Below the pieces are notes generated by a model. The model saw only the letters and a list, made by a program, of their open reading frames with translations. It was not told where the DNA came from and searched no databases. This document shows positions 22,101-28,251 of a stretch of DNA of 64,000 bases, piece by piece. Within the stretch, counting starts at the first letter, position 1; every line of letters starts with the position of its first letter. A program made the translations under genes and the position numbers. The DNA is taken from contig CP026657.1 of assembly GCA_023525915.1 (NCBI GenBank), positions 3,248,001 through 3,312,000 of the forward strand, written 5' to 3'. The DNA is from Acetispira formosa (nom. nud.). GTDB lineage: Bacteria; Desulfobacterota; Desulfarculia; Adiutricales; Adiutricaceae.

Positions 22101-24589
22101 TCGTTGTTGCCGGCCCGGAAAATGAGCGTGGCTTGGCCGCTGCTATTGGTGGCGGCGGTGCCGGTGAGGATGGAGCCGTCCCCGGAGACGAGAGAGAGGG
22201 TGAGCGTCTCACCGCTGGCGAGCAGTCCATTCTTGGTGAGGGCCGCGCTGATGGTGACGGTGTCGCCGGGCTTGGGGTTGATAGGGCTGCTGGTGAGTGT
22301 GAGGTCATAGATCGGACTGCTGCCGCTGGTGTCAACGTCAATGTCGATGGTTTTGCTGTAGAGTTCGGTGGGTGAGCCCACAGTTACTTTTAGGGTTGCG
22401 TCATTATTTCCGGCCTGGAAAGTGAGCGTGGCTTTGCCGTCGCCATCGGTGGTGACTACACCAGAGAGGATGGAGCCGTCCCCGGTGACGACGGAAAGGG
22501 TGAGCGTCTCACCGCTGAGGGGCTTTCCGTCCTTGGTGAGAACGGCGTTGATGGTCACAGTGTCGCCGGGCTTGGGGTTGGGCGGGCTGGTGGTGATAAT
22601 GAGGTCATAGGGTGAACCACTGCCGTTGGTGTCGACATAGACCTCAACAATTTTGCTGGCGAGTTGATCTGGCGAACCGGCAATCACCTCCAGAGTCGCA
22701 TCAGTGTTCCCGGCTTTGAAGGTCAGTTCGCCTTTGCCGTTGCTGTCAGTGGTGGCGGTGCCGGTAATGATGGAACCGTCGCCGTTGACAATGGATAGGG
22801 TAAGCGCTTCATTGCTGACGGGCTGTCCGCCCAGGGTTAGCACGGCGTTGATTGTCACCGCTTCGCCCGGTTTGGGGTTGGTTGGCTGATAACTGAGTTC
22901 AAGGGCGTAGTTGTCTTCTCGGCCACTGGGGTTTATGTTGAGGCCCACATCCGCTTTTACGGCCGGATCTTTCTTTAGCTGCGCCTCAACAATGACCGCG
23001 CCCTGGCTGTTCCGCGCTGTTTGAAGCGTCGATTTATAAATACCTTTGGCGTTGGAGAAAGCCATTGGTGATATTACCACTCCAGCTTCCGGGGGCGTGA
23101 CTTTCCATTCCAGGTCTTCTCCGTCCACCAGGCCTTCATTGTCACTCAAGGTCGCCGTCAAACCGACTGTTTCACCGGCGGTCAGGGTGTATTTGTCAGC
23201 CTCCAGTCGCAGGGCATAAGCCAGGGCCAGGGGAAGAACCTCTATGGTGGCCTGATTTGAGGTCGCCTCTTGTCCGGCTTCATTTCGCATGGCTACGCGG
23301 GCTGTGTAAATATTATTGCCGCCCGGCACATAGGCGGGCATGCGAAAACGGCCCTCGGCGGCGTGCCCGCCAATGAAATATCCGGCCGCGGTGCCTTCCC
23401 AGTCAATTGAGGTTACAGCGGCCGCGGTGTTCAGGGAGATGGGAATTATGGCCAGTCCGCCGCTCTCCACCTGATAGCTGGAGGGTGAGAGTGAAACTGT
23501 GAAATCCATTTCCCTGTATTCCAGGAAAATCCGGTTTTCCCGGTCCACAAAGTCATCGCGGCTGCCGGCCATGCTCCGCATGCGCGCGACATTGGATGGA
23601 TCAAGGCTTTCGGAAAACGGCCGCGAAAGATCAAAATTCAAGGTCAGGCCGAATTCTCTGTCTTTTCGGCCGCCCTGAATATTTCTTTCATTCATATACA
23701 CCGACATAAGCGGCACTGGTGTATATTCCAGTCCATAACTCCACACGCGCGGGTTCTTATCCAGTGATGAGGAAGAACCAGTGGCGGCCACTCTGTCGCC
23801 ATACCAGCGGCTATACGAACCTTTGAGCGCCAGCTGGCGGTGCCAGGGCAGATAGGCCGTGGCCCGCGCGTCCCAGCCTCTGGCCGGGCGCTCTTCGTTG
23901 GCTTTCAGGTCCCTTGACTTTTTCCAGGCTGATAGGGGAATATAGTAATTGCCGGCCATGCGCAGCCAGTCCAGCCACACTTCCGCGCCCAGGCTGCCCC
24001 TGAGGTGTGAGCGGGTGAAATCATAGTCAAGAAAGGCATTGGCCCCGACTGCGGCGGTTTCACTGAAAAAATAACGGTGGCCCAGGCCCAGATTGCCGAT
24101 CCAGCGGTTTTCCGGCATGCTTCTGGTGCCCAGTTGAATAAACGAGATCGAATTGTCGGTGTTGTGAAAGGGATAAACCAGGTCGGCCTCGCCATCAATC
24201 TTGCCGCGTTTGTCAAAACGCATCCGCATCCTGGCCCGGCCATATTCCGAAAGGGCCCGTTCACCGGCCTGGTTGAGATAACGGTTAATGGTATCGACCG
24301 CCAGCTGCTCCACATCATTGCCGGTGCCGGTGGGAGGCCCGGCCCGGTCGATGGGCGTCATCGGCGGCCCCGGCACGTCTTCCCGCCCGGACGGGCCTAT
24401 TCCGGTGGCCGTGCCGGCCGCCAGAACACCAATCGTGATCACCAAAAATATCAGAAAGACAGGCACATATTTGCCCGCCAGCTTCCATCCGCGCGGGAAA
24501 CTTTTTAAAGGCGGAACAAAATTCGCTAATTTGGCAGGAGCGTCTTTACCCGATGAAGAGTTTCTAAGGCTTACGGCTTCTTTGGACAT
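13157..24589 (-). CDS. giant inverse autotransporter adhesin (intimin/invasin family)
   Basis: 3810 aa from ATG 24589 (MSKEAVSLRN; AGAGGG upstream); the frame from 24688 lacks support. Residues 41-62 (YVPVFLIFLVITIGVLAAGT) form an extended signal anchor. Residues about 92-375 match the intimin/invasin beta-barrel: QLGTRSMPENRWIGNLGLGH, LGAEVWLDWLRM, ERPARGWDARATAYLPWH, GLEYTPVPLM, then EFGLTLNF. The remainder is a passenger of about 35 Ig-like (Big-type) domains of 95-100 aa: two divergent ones, 19 near-identical ones starting YDLTLTSSPANPKPGDTVTI, then 14 divergent ones. The protein ends in an Ig domain without a C-type lectin tip. The barrel inserts in the outer membrane and exports the passenger, by family knowledge. 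Adhesion to cells or surfaces is inferred. There is no N-terminal LysM domain. Confidence 0.92.
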   Translation of the reverse strand: MSKEAVSLRNSSSGKDAPAKLANFVPPLKSFPRGWKLAGKYVPVFLIFLVITIGVLAAGTATGIGPSGREDVPGPPMTPIDRAGPPTGTGNDVEQLAVDTINRYLNQAGERALSEYGRARMRMRFDKRGKIDGEADLVYPFHNTDNSISFIQLGTRSMPENRWIGNLGLGHRYFFSETAAVGANAFLDYDFTRSHLRGSLGAEVWLDWLRMAGNYYIPLSAWKKSRDLKANEERPARGWDARATAYLPWHRQLALKGSYSRWYGDRVAATGSSSSLDKNPRVWSYGLEYTPVPLMSVYMNERNIQGGRKDREFGLTLNFDLSRPFSESLDPSNVARMRSMAGSRDDFVDRENRIFLEYREMDFTVSLSPSSYQVESGGLAIIPISLNTAAAVTSIDWEGTAAGYFIGGHAAEGRFRMPAYVPGGNNIYTARVAMRNEAGQEATSNQATIEVLPLALAYALRLEADKYTLTAGETVGLTATLSDNEGLVDGEDLEWKVTPPEAGVVISPMAFSNAKGIYKSTLQTARNSQGAVIVEAQLKKDPAVKADVGLNINPSGREDNYALELSYQPTNPKPGEAVTINAVLTLGGQPVSNEALTLSIVNGDGSIITGTATTDSNGKGELTFKAGNTDATLEVIAGSPDQLASKIVEVYVDTNGSGSPYDLIITTSPPNPKPGDTVTINAVLTKDGKPLSGETLTLSVVTGDGSILSGVVTTDGDGKATLTFQAGNNDATLKVTVGSPTELYSKTIDIDVDTSGSSPIYDLTLTSSPINPKPGDTVTISAALTKNGLLASGETLTLSLVSGDGSILTGTAATNSSGQATLIFRAGNNDATLKVAVGSPTKLYSENIDIDVDTSGTGSPYGLTLTSSPASPKPGDTVTVSATLTKNGQPANGEPLALSIVTGDGSILTGTATTNSSGQATLTFQAGNTDATLKVAVGSPTELYSKTIDIDVDTSGIGSTYDLTLTSSPPDPRPGETVTINAALTKNGLLASDETLTLSLVSGDGSIISGTATTNSGGQATLIFRAGNNDATLKVAVGSPTQLYSENIDIDVDTSGSGASYGLVLTSSPAIPKPGDTVTVSATLTNNGAPASGEPLTLSIVTGDGSIISGTATTNSSGQATLTFQAGNTDATLKVAVGSPTELYSKTIDIDVDTSGIGSTYDLILSSSPPDPKPGDTVTISATLTKDGLPANGETLTLSLVTGDGSILSGTAATNSGGQASLTFRAGNNDATLKVAVGSPTELYSENIDIDVDTSGAALPYDLTLTSSPANPKPGDTVTISATLTNNGAPASGEPLTLSIVTGDGSIISGTATTNSNGQATLTFQAGNTDATLKVAVGSPTEIYSKTIDIDVDTSGMGSTYDLTLTSSPANPRPGDTVTISAALTKDGLLASGETLTLSLVSGDGSIISGTATTDSNGEATLTFRAGNNDATLKIAVGSPTQIYSENIDINVDTSGTGSTYDLTLTSSPASPKPGDTVTISATLTNNGTPASGEPLTLAIVSGDGSILNGTVTTDSDGKATLTFQAGNTDATLKVTVGSPTELYSKTIDIDVDTSGIGSTYDLTLTSSPLSPKPGDTVTISAALTKDGLLANGETLTLSLVSGDGSIISGTATTNSSGEATLTFRAGNNDATLKVAVGSPTQLYSENIDIDVDTSGSALPYDLTLTSSPANPKPGDTVTISATLTNNGQPASGEPLTLSIVTGEGTILTGTATTNSSGQATLTFQAGNTDATLKVTVGSPTELYSKTIDIDVDNSGTGSTYDLTLTSSPLNPKPGDTVTISAALTKDGLPAGSEPLALSIVAGDGSILTGTATTNTSGEATLTFQAGNTDATLKVAVGSPTELYSKTIDIDVDTSGVGSTYDLTLSSSPPSPKPGDTVTISAALTKGGLPASGETLTLSLVSGDGSIISGTAATDSSGQAILTFKAGNNDATLKVAVGSPTELYSENIDIDVDTSGTDLPYGLTLTSSPANPKPGDTVTISATLTNNGAPASGEPLTLSIVTGDGSILTGTATTDSSGQATLTFQAGNTDATLKVTVGSPDELYSKTIDIDVDTSGIGSTYDLTLTSSPPSPKPGDTVTISAALAKDGLPASGETLTLSLVTGDGTILTGTATTDANGEASLTFNAGNNNATLKVAVGSPTELYSENIDITVDTSGTGSPYDLTLTSSPANPKPGDTVTISAALTNNGQPANGEPLTLSIVTGDGTILTGTATTDSSGQATLTFQAGSTDATLKVAVGSPTGLYSENIDIDVDTSPSYDLTLTSSPASPKTGDTVTISATLTNNGQPANGEPLTLSIVSGDGAILTGTATTDSSGEATLTFQAGSTDATLKVAVGSPGLYSENITINVAAPVYSLTLAANPASALPGGTVNITVTLTKDGQALSGETLTLSITSGDGSILTGSAVTGASGTATLSFKAGTRDATLEVTAGSPTELARESVTITVTQSYNITLTADSTTPLAGGTVNLTAAVRNGSLLAAGVPITWSVTPAGQGSVTGGGSNAAGQALATYTTGVSGTVTIRAAMTDSPDIYQTIELTVQPNYSLAIEAASLRVVNGQSLQLTAHLRDGLTDVENGPISWSISGTANGTLQPASGDTSGGLASTIFTPSQSGELLVKATFGNQPSLVAQAVITVVPDYKLTLSADSYSITNGNTINLTALVEDGATPLPSQTVNWSVLASSTGEGYFSFNSSDTGAAGEAAAATFTATRGGTVTIQATLASGEAASNPIDITITPDYRIILTADPATPAINEPVTIQALVKDGANLLDGQAISWSFDLGAFSFEDGLSTTTAAGYTSNSFIPNASGQVIVRVTIDGASPAASETITVDVDSAYNMTVSATNYNIKTGDTISITALLENGGLPANNTNINWVIKPGTSGQGLLNPTSGATDATGQATTSFTAQKAGTVVIHAELAGNQTIYGDVTIHIDPNYTMTITEVPAGLKTGDKGYVTAVLKDGANPVSNAGLTWTVSGSASSDLGASASSTNSAGEARISYTPSQSGEITIRAALTADSGNVFADTTFTVSPSYSLTLAAVPSTVKNGASAALNAVLLDGGNPVNAAGIVWSVSTDDQGAGTLIDANTTTAADGATQNPFTASASGTVKIRAALGGNSLVFAETTVVIEPSYVIELDPSSIIMSNLGFVDLTARLRDGTQYLDGQEINWSVESGDAGGSFSPASGLTSGGGYLAARFTADRSGTLVIKASLSARPDIYVKAAVIVTPDYSLTLSPPSAGIANGGSASFTVLVRDGNNALPSQAVIWSILPSSTGAGYFANSDSSTDPTGQAANTFIATKGGTVTIEAALATGGTVSNTAEINIDPTYNIILTASQTNPDAGETISLQAVVTDGATPAAGREITWSVEQGNGQFPDGQSVTTSADGRASLNFTPNATGGNQVIVRGTLANTTPAVYKDITLSVDNAFKLTIEPDSQSLTTGGRIQVKATLKNGGVPVSGAEIAWTIDSGSSGQAQISPSSGTTDASGETIMQLSAQKAGAIVLHATVTGQTDVSADTAITINPLYSLAFTSVPTALQTGQKDYLTVSLTDGTFPVQNADISWTVVSGANSSDLGAAVSSTSGSGQARVSFTPSRSGAVTIRATLASSPGVYADTTFNVAPDYSIALTTDSSSLGTGQSFNLSAVLKDGNTVIPSQQIYWSLVQGTGKGTFAQNTTLTNASGLASGRFTSSLAGTVTLRASMVNDPNVYADITVSIVPSYQLKLEKPALITIAIGSTLDLEAVLTDNGLPVPGAYIDWDIAGIGLSLGSFQPTTSITNANGRAQTKFYGIGVGVLWARATLRGNSGVSDSVYLSIVLKL
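17540..22900 (-). repeat. tandem 300-bp repeats encoding near-identical Ig-like domains
   Basis: About 18 direct repeats with a period of 300 bp (100 codons). The linker encoding DIDVDTSG recurs near 22650, 22350, 22050 and so on down to 17850, with one shorter last unit. Units alternate between two subtypes: SKTIDIDVD linkers with NNG/GEPL domains and SENIDIDVD linkers with KDG/GETL domains. This gives a 600-bp higher-order period with a phase slip at units 13-14. Confidence 0.9.
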
Positions 24590-24713
24590 TAGCGTGCCCT
24601 CTATTTTAGTATTTTTGGGATCTGGGCCAGGCTGGCCTGAGGAAAGGCATGAGGCAGGGATTAATGCGGTAAGATTTGGGTGAGGCAAGTTTTATTGTGC
24701 CACACGTGGAGAT

Positions 24714-24741
24714 ATCTTAGCATAAAATATGTTTTGGTCAA
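24714..24741 (-). promoter_or_regulatory. predicted promoter of the adhesin gene
   Basis: On the minus strand TTGACC (24741-24736), a 16-bp spacer and TAAGAT (24719-24714), leaving a leader of about 120 nt before ATG 24589. Confidence 0.45.
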
Positions 24742-24840
24742 CATTTGTTTAAGGTGTTTGTTCTTGTTTTGTGTTTTCTGTTGAGGCAAAATTACGATTC
24801 ATGTCTTTATGCATATAAAAAACAACATGTTAAAGGCTAT

Positions 24841-24869
24841 TTGATTATTTGATCCAAATATGTTAATAT
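24841..24869 (+). promoter_or_regulatory. predicted promoter of the FIST gene
   Basis: TTGATT at 24841-24846, a 17-bp spacer and TAATAT at 24864-24869, in AT-rich DNA 109 bp upstream of the FIST start codon. Together with the minus-strand promoter it makes 24590-24977 a divergent promoter region. Confidence 0.5.
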
Positions 24870-24977
24870 AACTAACCGTTTGTGTTCAAAAAACGAATTC
24901 CATGAAACATTTGTTCAATATTGTTCTTTTGGCTGGATATAGTCCGGCCGGGTCTTACTTAATAGCCAGGGGAAATC

Positions 24978-26198
24978 ATGTTAAGAGCGGCTACCGGATA
25001 CAGCCTCAACGATGATGCGTGGACGGCTGGAAAAGAAGCGGCCGGGGCCATCGGCTCCAGTCTGGGCCGGGCTACAGCGGCCTTTGTATATTTCAGCAAT
25101 AGTTATGATATGAAGGCCCTGTCGGAGGGCATAAGGGAAGAGCTGCCGGGGGTGCCGCTGATAGGGTGCAGTTCCTATGGCGGGGTGATAATGCCGGAAG
25201 GTTTTATCGGCGGAAAGCACTTTGTGGGTATTTTGGGCCTGGAAGATGAAACGATGGATGTTGGGGTGGGGGCTGTTCAATTCAGTAAAGACAGAGACTA
25301 TCCGAACCTTCAGGAATTTGATATCGGCACTTTCAAGCTTGATGACGATCCGCTGGCCACTTCCCACGGTGCGGCAAAACAGGCCATTGAGAAATCCGGG
25401 CGTTCCGGCCCGCCGTCTTTTTTCTTTATGACCAGCCCGCCCAGCATGGAGGAATATTACCTCAAGGGCATAGCTTCCGTCATCGGCCGCGTTCCCTTCG
25501 CGGGCTGCACGGCCGCTGATTCAGCCCTGGCCACCAACTGGATTCTTCTGACTGACGATGGACCTGCCTATGATGGTTTGGCTGTGGCTTTTTTCTATTG
25601 CCAAAAAGTTCCGGTGGTTCATTATGCCAGCCCCTATCGGGCGACCAGAGACTATACGATGGTGACCGGCATGATCGGGCGGCGCTGTGTGACCACCCTC
25701 AACGGTAAGACGGCTCTGGATGTGGTGGCCAAAAAATACAAATGTCCCGTTCAATTTCTCAAGCGCGGGGATCTGTCTCTGGCCAGCCCGATGTCTCCTT
25801 TTGGGGTGCAGAATCGTTTTGGCGACCTGATTGTTGTCTGCCACCTTCAGTATGGGAACCCCGATGGGTCATTTTTCATTGGCACGTCCCTGTCGGAGGG
25901 CACAACGGTGATCAGGATGGAATGCACGGTGGAAGATATCGTTGAGGGCTGTGGGCGGGAGCTGGCTGTGCTGCGTGATAAAATGGCCGGGCAGGCCGGT
26001 GCTTACCATCTTTCCATAAACCACACCTGGAAGATAACCGCGGACGATCTTTTTGACGAGTTGGTGGATAACATTCGTGAGGCGGCCGGAGGGGTGCCGT
26101 TCATCTGCGGGCTGACTAACGGCGAGCATGGCTTTGTGAATGACGGCGGCAACAACTGCGGCGGGCTGATGATGTCATACACAGGATTTCCAAAATGA
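24978..26198 (+). CDS. FIST domain sensory protein
   Basis: 406 aa; ATG 24978 follows AGGGGA. The N-terminal half has the FIST_N pattern (AAFVYFSNSYD, then VPLIGCSSYGGVIMPEGF, GVGAVQFSKD) and the second half the FIST_C pattern (MSPFGVQNRFGDLIVVCHLQ, then LTNGEHGFVNDGG). FIST domains are proposed small-ligand sensors (amino acid-type ligands), usually attached to or encoded beside signalling proteins. Here the domain stands alone and its stop overlaps the start of a small HTH protein (ATGA), so the pair is translationally coupled. I infer that it senses a ligand and works with that regulator. There is no signal peptide or membrane segment, so it is cytoplasmic. Confidence 0.85.
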   Translation: MLRAATGYSLNDDAWTAGKEAAGAIGSSLGRATAAFVYFSNSYDMKALSEGIREELPGVPLIGCSSYGGVIMPEGFIGGKHFVGILGLEDETMDVGVGAVQFSKDRDYPNLQEFDIGTFKLDDDPLATSHGAAKQAIEKSGRSGPPSFFFMTSPPSMEEYYLKGIASVIGRVPFAGCTAADSALATNWILLTDDGPAYDGLAVAFFYCQKVPVVHYASPYRATRDYTMVTGMIGRRCVTTLNGKTALDVVAKKYKCPVQFLKRGDLSLASPMSPFGVQNRFGDLIVVCHLQYGNPDGSFFIGTSLSEGTTVIRMECTVEDIVEGCGRELAVLRDKMAGQAGAYHLSINHTWKITADDLFDELVDNIREAAGGVPFICGLTNGEHGFVNDGGNNCGGLMMSYTGFPK

Positions 26199-26518
26199 GA
26201 AAATCCATACCAAAAGATGTGGCCGGTGAATGGGAGAAGGTGGCCAGGGTTCTGGATGCCCTTGGCTCTGACATGCGTCAGAGCATTTTCATGCTGTTCG
26301 AGCCGGGTGAATGGATCAGCGTCAAGCAGCTTTCAGTGCGGTTCAATATGGCCAGGACGGCTATCCTATATCACATCAACGCCCTTCAGGAGGCCGGTGT
26401 GGTCAAGAGCCGTAAACGGGGTAAGGATGTGATATTGTCGGTTGATTTTGAGGTGGTTGACCGTGTGGCGGATAAGGTGCTGGCCTATATCAAAAAATAC
26501 GGCGGGTCTGGAAAGTAG
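26195..26518 (+). CDS. small ArsR-like winged-helix transcriptional regulator
   Basis: 107 aa; ATG overlaps the FIST stop codon (ATGA at 26195-26198). The middle reads LGSDMRQSIFMLFEPGEWIS, then VKQLSVRFNMARTAILYHIN, ALQEAGVVKSRKRGKDVI: an HTH followed by the LxxAGLV-like wing of ArsR/helix-turn-helix regulators. No ArsR metal-binding cysteine motif (CxC) is present, so it probably does not sense metal itself. Coupling to the FIST gene suggests that FIST supplies the ligand-sensing half. Targets are unknown. Confidence 0.75.
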   Translation: MRKSIPKDVAGEWEKVARVLDALGSDMRQSIFMLFEPGEWISVKQLSVRFNMARTAILYHINALQEAGVVKSRKRGKDVILSVDFEVVDRVADKVLAYIKKYGGSGK

Positions 26519-26580
26519 TTTTTTGGTTCTGCCTGTATCATATTGAGTTCAGACAATCGCTTGGAAACGGCAAAGGTGAA

Positions 26581-26734
26581 ACCCGGCCGTGCGGGCGAAA
26601 AAATTTCTGACGTCGCTCGTAATTTTCTCTTATTCCCGGCCGGGTGGCTTCAGCGGCGCTCTGTCCCTACGTGCCCGTCCGGGGAGCAAAATTACGAGCG
26701 ACTTACAGAAAATTTTTCGCCCTCACGGCCGGGT
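26581..26734. repeat. long hairpin inside the 511-bp element
   Basis: Arm 1 (26581-26626, starting ACCCGGCCGTGCGGGCGAAA and ending GTCGCTCGTAATTTT) pairs with arm 2 (26688-26734, AAAATTACGAGCGAC through CACGGCCGGGT) with only a few mismatches and one indel. The apex region can pair partially as well. Confidence 0.85.
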
Positions 26735-26823
26735 CAGTTTCGGCGTTTGGTAAGGATGACGGTTGCGGTTTTCTTACATGAGCCAACTATGTCCATGAGG
26801 GCAGTGAGATTTCTCCAGAGAGG

Positions 26824-26870
26824 ACCACGATTTTTGCGTAGCGGAGGGGCCGTTAGTTCAAGGGAAAAGG
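26824..26870 (-). repeat. partial copy of the dispersed downstream repeat
   Basis: Contains the block TTTTTGCGTAGCGGAGGGGC and AGGGAAAAGG, matching the first third of the dispersed repeat (minus-strand orientation). It lies directly next to the full copy at 26878-27009. Confidence 0.65.
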
Positions 26871-26877
26871 TCTACAT

Positions 26878-27009
26878 TTTCAAAATAGCAGGTCGACCCG
26901 ATAGGGGAGACGGAGCGCCAGCGACTGGTTTTAAGGCCATAAAAGCCGCTCGCGAAGCAAAAACCACGCTTTTTGCGTAGCGGACGGGCCGCCGGTTTAA
27001 GGGAAAAAG
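26878..27009 (-). repeat. dispersed ~130-bp downstream repeat, copy 2
   Basis: Reverse complement carries all the blocks of copy 1: CTTTTTCCCTTAAAC, CGCTACGCAAAAAGCGTGG, CCAGTCGCTGGCGCTCCGTC and CGACCTGCTATTTTGAAA. It is oriented like lptG, whose terminator lies just upstream of it in the transcription direction. Confidence 0.85.
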
Positions 27010-27084
27010 CCATACTTAAAATAGCTCCACTATGGAGATATCTCACCGCACCGCCCTCCGGGTTTTACCTTTGCCGTCTCTTTT

Positions 27085-27116
27085 AAGAACAAAGAAAGCG
27101 GCCGAAAGCCGCTTTC
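27085..27116 (-). terminator. terminator of the ruvX-mltG-lptF-lptG transcript
   Basis: A perfect 9-bp stem (GAAAGCGGC at 27094-27102, GCCGCTTTC at 27108-27116) with a 5-nt loop; the minus strand then reads TTTGTTCTT. It is 28 bp beyond the lptG stop. Confidence 0.8.
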
Positions 27117-27144
27117 CTTACTCTTCAAAACTCTTCCAAATTAT

Positions 27145-28251
27145 TTACTGTCTGACGTAGGAAAACAAATAAGCCCCAAAGAGGAAAAAGATCATGTTGG
27201 GCAGCCAGGCGGCTATCAGGGGCGGCAAGAGGCCGGAATAACCAAGGGAGCGGGCCAGTTCCATGGTGATCAGGTACGCGAACGACAAAACCAGACCCAA
27301 GGCTATCCCTAAGGCAATGCTGCCGCCTTTTTCCTTCCAAAACCCTATGGGCAGCCCCACCACCACCATAATTAACGACAGCAGGGCAAAAGAAAACTTG
27401 AACTGAAGATCGACCCGCTGGCGCACCGGGCCAAAACCTTCGGCCGTCAGGCGGTCTATGGTTCTCCAGAGCTGGGCTACGCTCATCTCATCACTGTTTT
27501 CCAAGGCACGGCCAAAACCAGTTGGAGGCGCGGGCCAGTCGTCTATTATGTAAACCGGGTGACGGCTGACTGTAAATCCGGCAAATTGATCCATTTCCGG
27601 GTCACCCGTTCGGGGCTGATAAACTTTTTCCATGACATCGTTCAGACGTAGCTGTCCGTCAATCATATGCCCGCTGTCAGCCTCCAGGCGGCGGGAGAGG
27701 CTGCCGTCCTCATTGACGAAAACGAGAGTGATCCCGGTGACCGAGCCATCGGCTTCATCATAGGAATCAAGGTGCTGAACCTGCCGCACACCTTTCAGCC
27801 AGATGTCATGCACCACAGTGGAGGTGTCCAGGCGGTCTTTCACCTGCCCCTGCCAGATTTCGTTGGCAATGGCCGTGGCGCGCGGGGCCACCAGATCCGA
27901 CATCATAAACATGCCCAGGCAAATGAACGCGCCGATGGTCGCAATGGGGGCGCTCAGCCGGTAAAGGCTGACGCCGCTGGCCTTAAATGCCACTATTTCC
28001 GAAGACCGGGCCATCACCGCCAAAGTCACCATCACCGCCACCACTGTGGCTACCGGGGCCATCAGAACTATGACCTTGGGAAGCTGGGCCGCGAAAAAAA
28101 TGAGGATGGTTTTGGTCTTTATGTCGTGGCTGATAAAATCGCCGATTTTTTCCAGAAAATCAATGGCCGTATAGAGAATTATGAAGCCAACCAGGGCCAT
28201 GGCCCAGTTCTTCAGAAAATTCAGTCCCAGATAGCGGCTGATGATGCTCAT
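27145..28251 (-). CDS. lptG: LPS export ABC transporter permease LptG
   Basis: 368 aa. YjgP/YjgQ family permease. It has N-terminal membrane helices at about residues 15-35, 57-80 and 100-120, a periplasmic jellyroll domain (about 130-265), and three C-terminal helices (LQFKFSFALLSLIMVVVGLP onward). The motif ARSSEIVAFKASGVSLYRL in the first cytoplasmic loop is the family coupling region that contacts LptB. With LptF and LptB it extracts lipopolysaccharide from the inner membrane and pushes it onto the LptC-LptA bridge. Its start codon overlaps the lptF stop by 4 bp. The choice of LptG over LptF rests on length, gene order and N-terminal sequence. Confidence 0.9.
   Translation of the reverse strand: MSIISRYLGLNFLKNWAMALVGFIILYTAIDFLEKIGDFISHDIKTKTILIFFAAQLPKVIVLMAPVATVVAVMVTLAVMARSSEIVAFKASGVSLYRLSAPIATIGAFICLGMFMMSDLVAPRATAIANEIWQGQVKDRLDTSTVVHDIWLKGVRQVQHLDSYDEADGSVTGITLVFVNEDGSLSRRLEADSGHMIDGQLRLNDVMEKVYQPRTGDPEMDQFAGFTVSRHPVYIIDDWPAPPTGFGRALENSDEMSVAQLWRTIDRLTAEGFGPVRQRVDLQFKFSFALLSLIMVVVGLPIGFWKEKGGSIALGIALGLVLSFAYLITMELARSLGYSGLLPPLIAAWLPNMIFFLFGAYLFSYVRQ

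Larger units (their letters stand above)
26567..27077. repeat. 511-bp intergenic element with 20-bp terminal inverted repeats
   Basis: ACGGCAAAGGTGAAACCCGG at 26567-26586 is the reverse complement of 27058-27077 at 19 of 20 positions. Inside lie a long hairpin (arms 26581-26626 and 26688-26734, about 45 bp with a few mismatches), a partial copy of the dispersed downstream repeat (26824-26870) and a full copy (26878-27009). No protein gene is credible. It fills nearly all of the 626-bp gap between the HTH gene and lptG. No target-site duplication is obvious. Confidence 0.75.

Noticed and set aside
14003..22889. Plus-strand open frames of 60-210 aa across the adhesin gene
   Set aside because: They recur every 300 bp with the Ig-domain repeats, read antisense to a clearly coding frame, and give biased Val/Ser/Pro or Gly/Ala products.
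17540..22900. Regularly spaced repeats considered as a CRISPR array
   Set aside because: The period is 300 bp, the whole unit is conserved and in-frame coding; there are no short repeats with unique spacers and no cas genes.
26543..26980. 145-codon open frame between the HTH gene and lptG
   Set aside because: It crosses the fold-back arms and both copies of the dispersed repeat; the product has no recognisable features.
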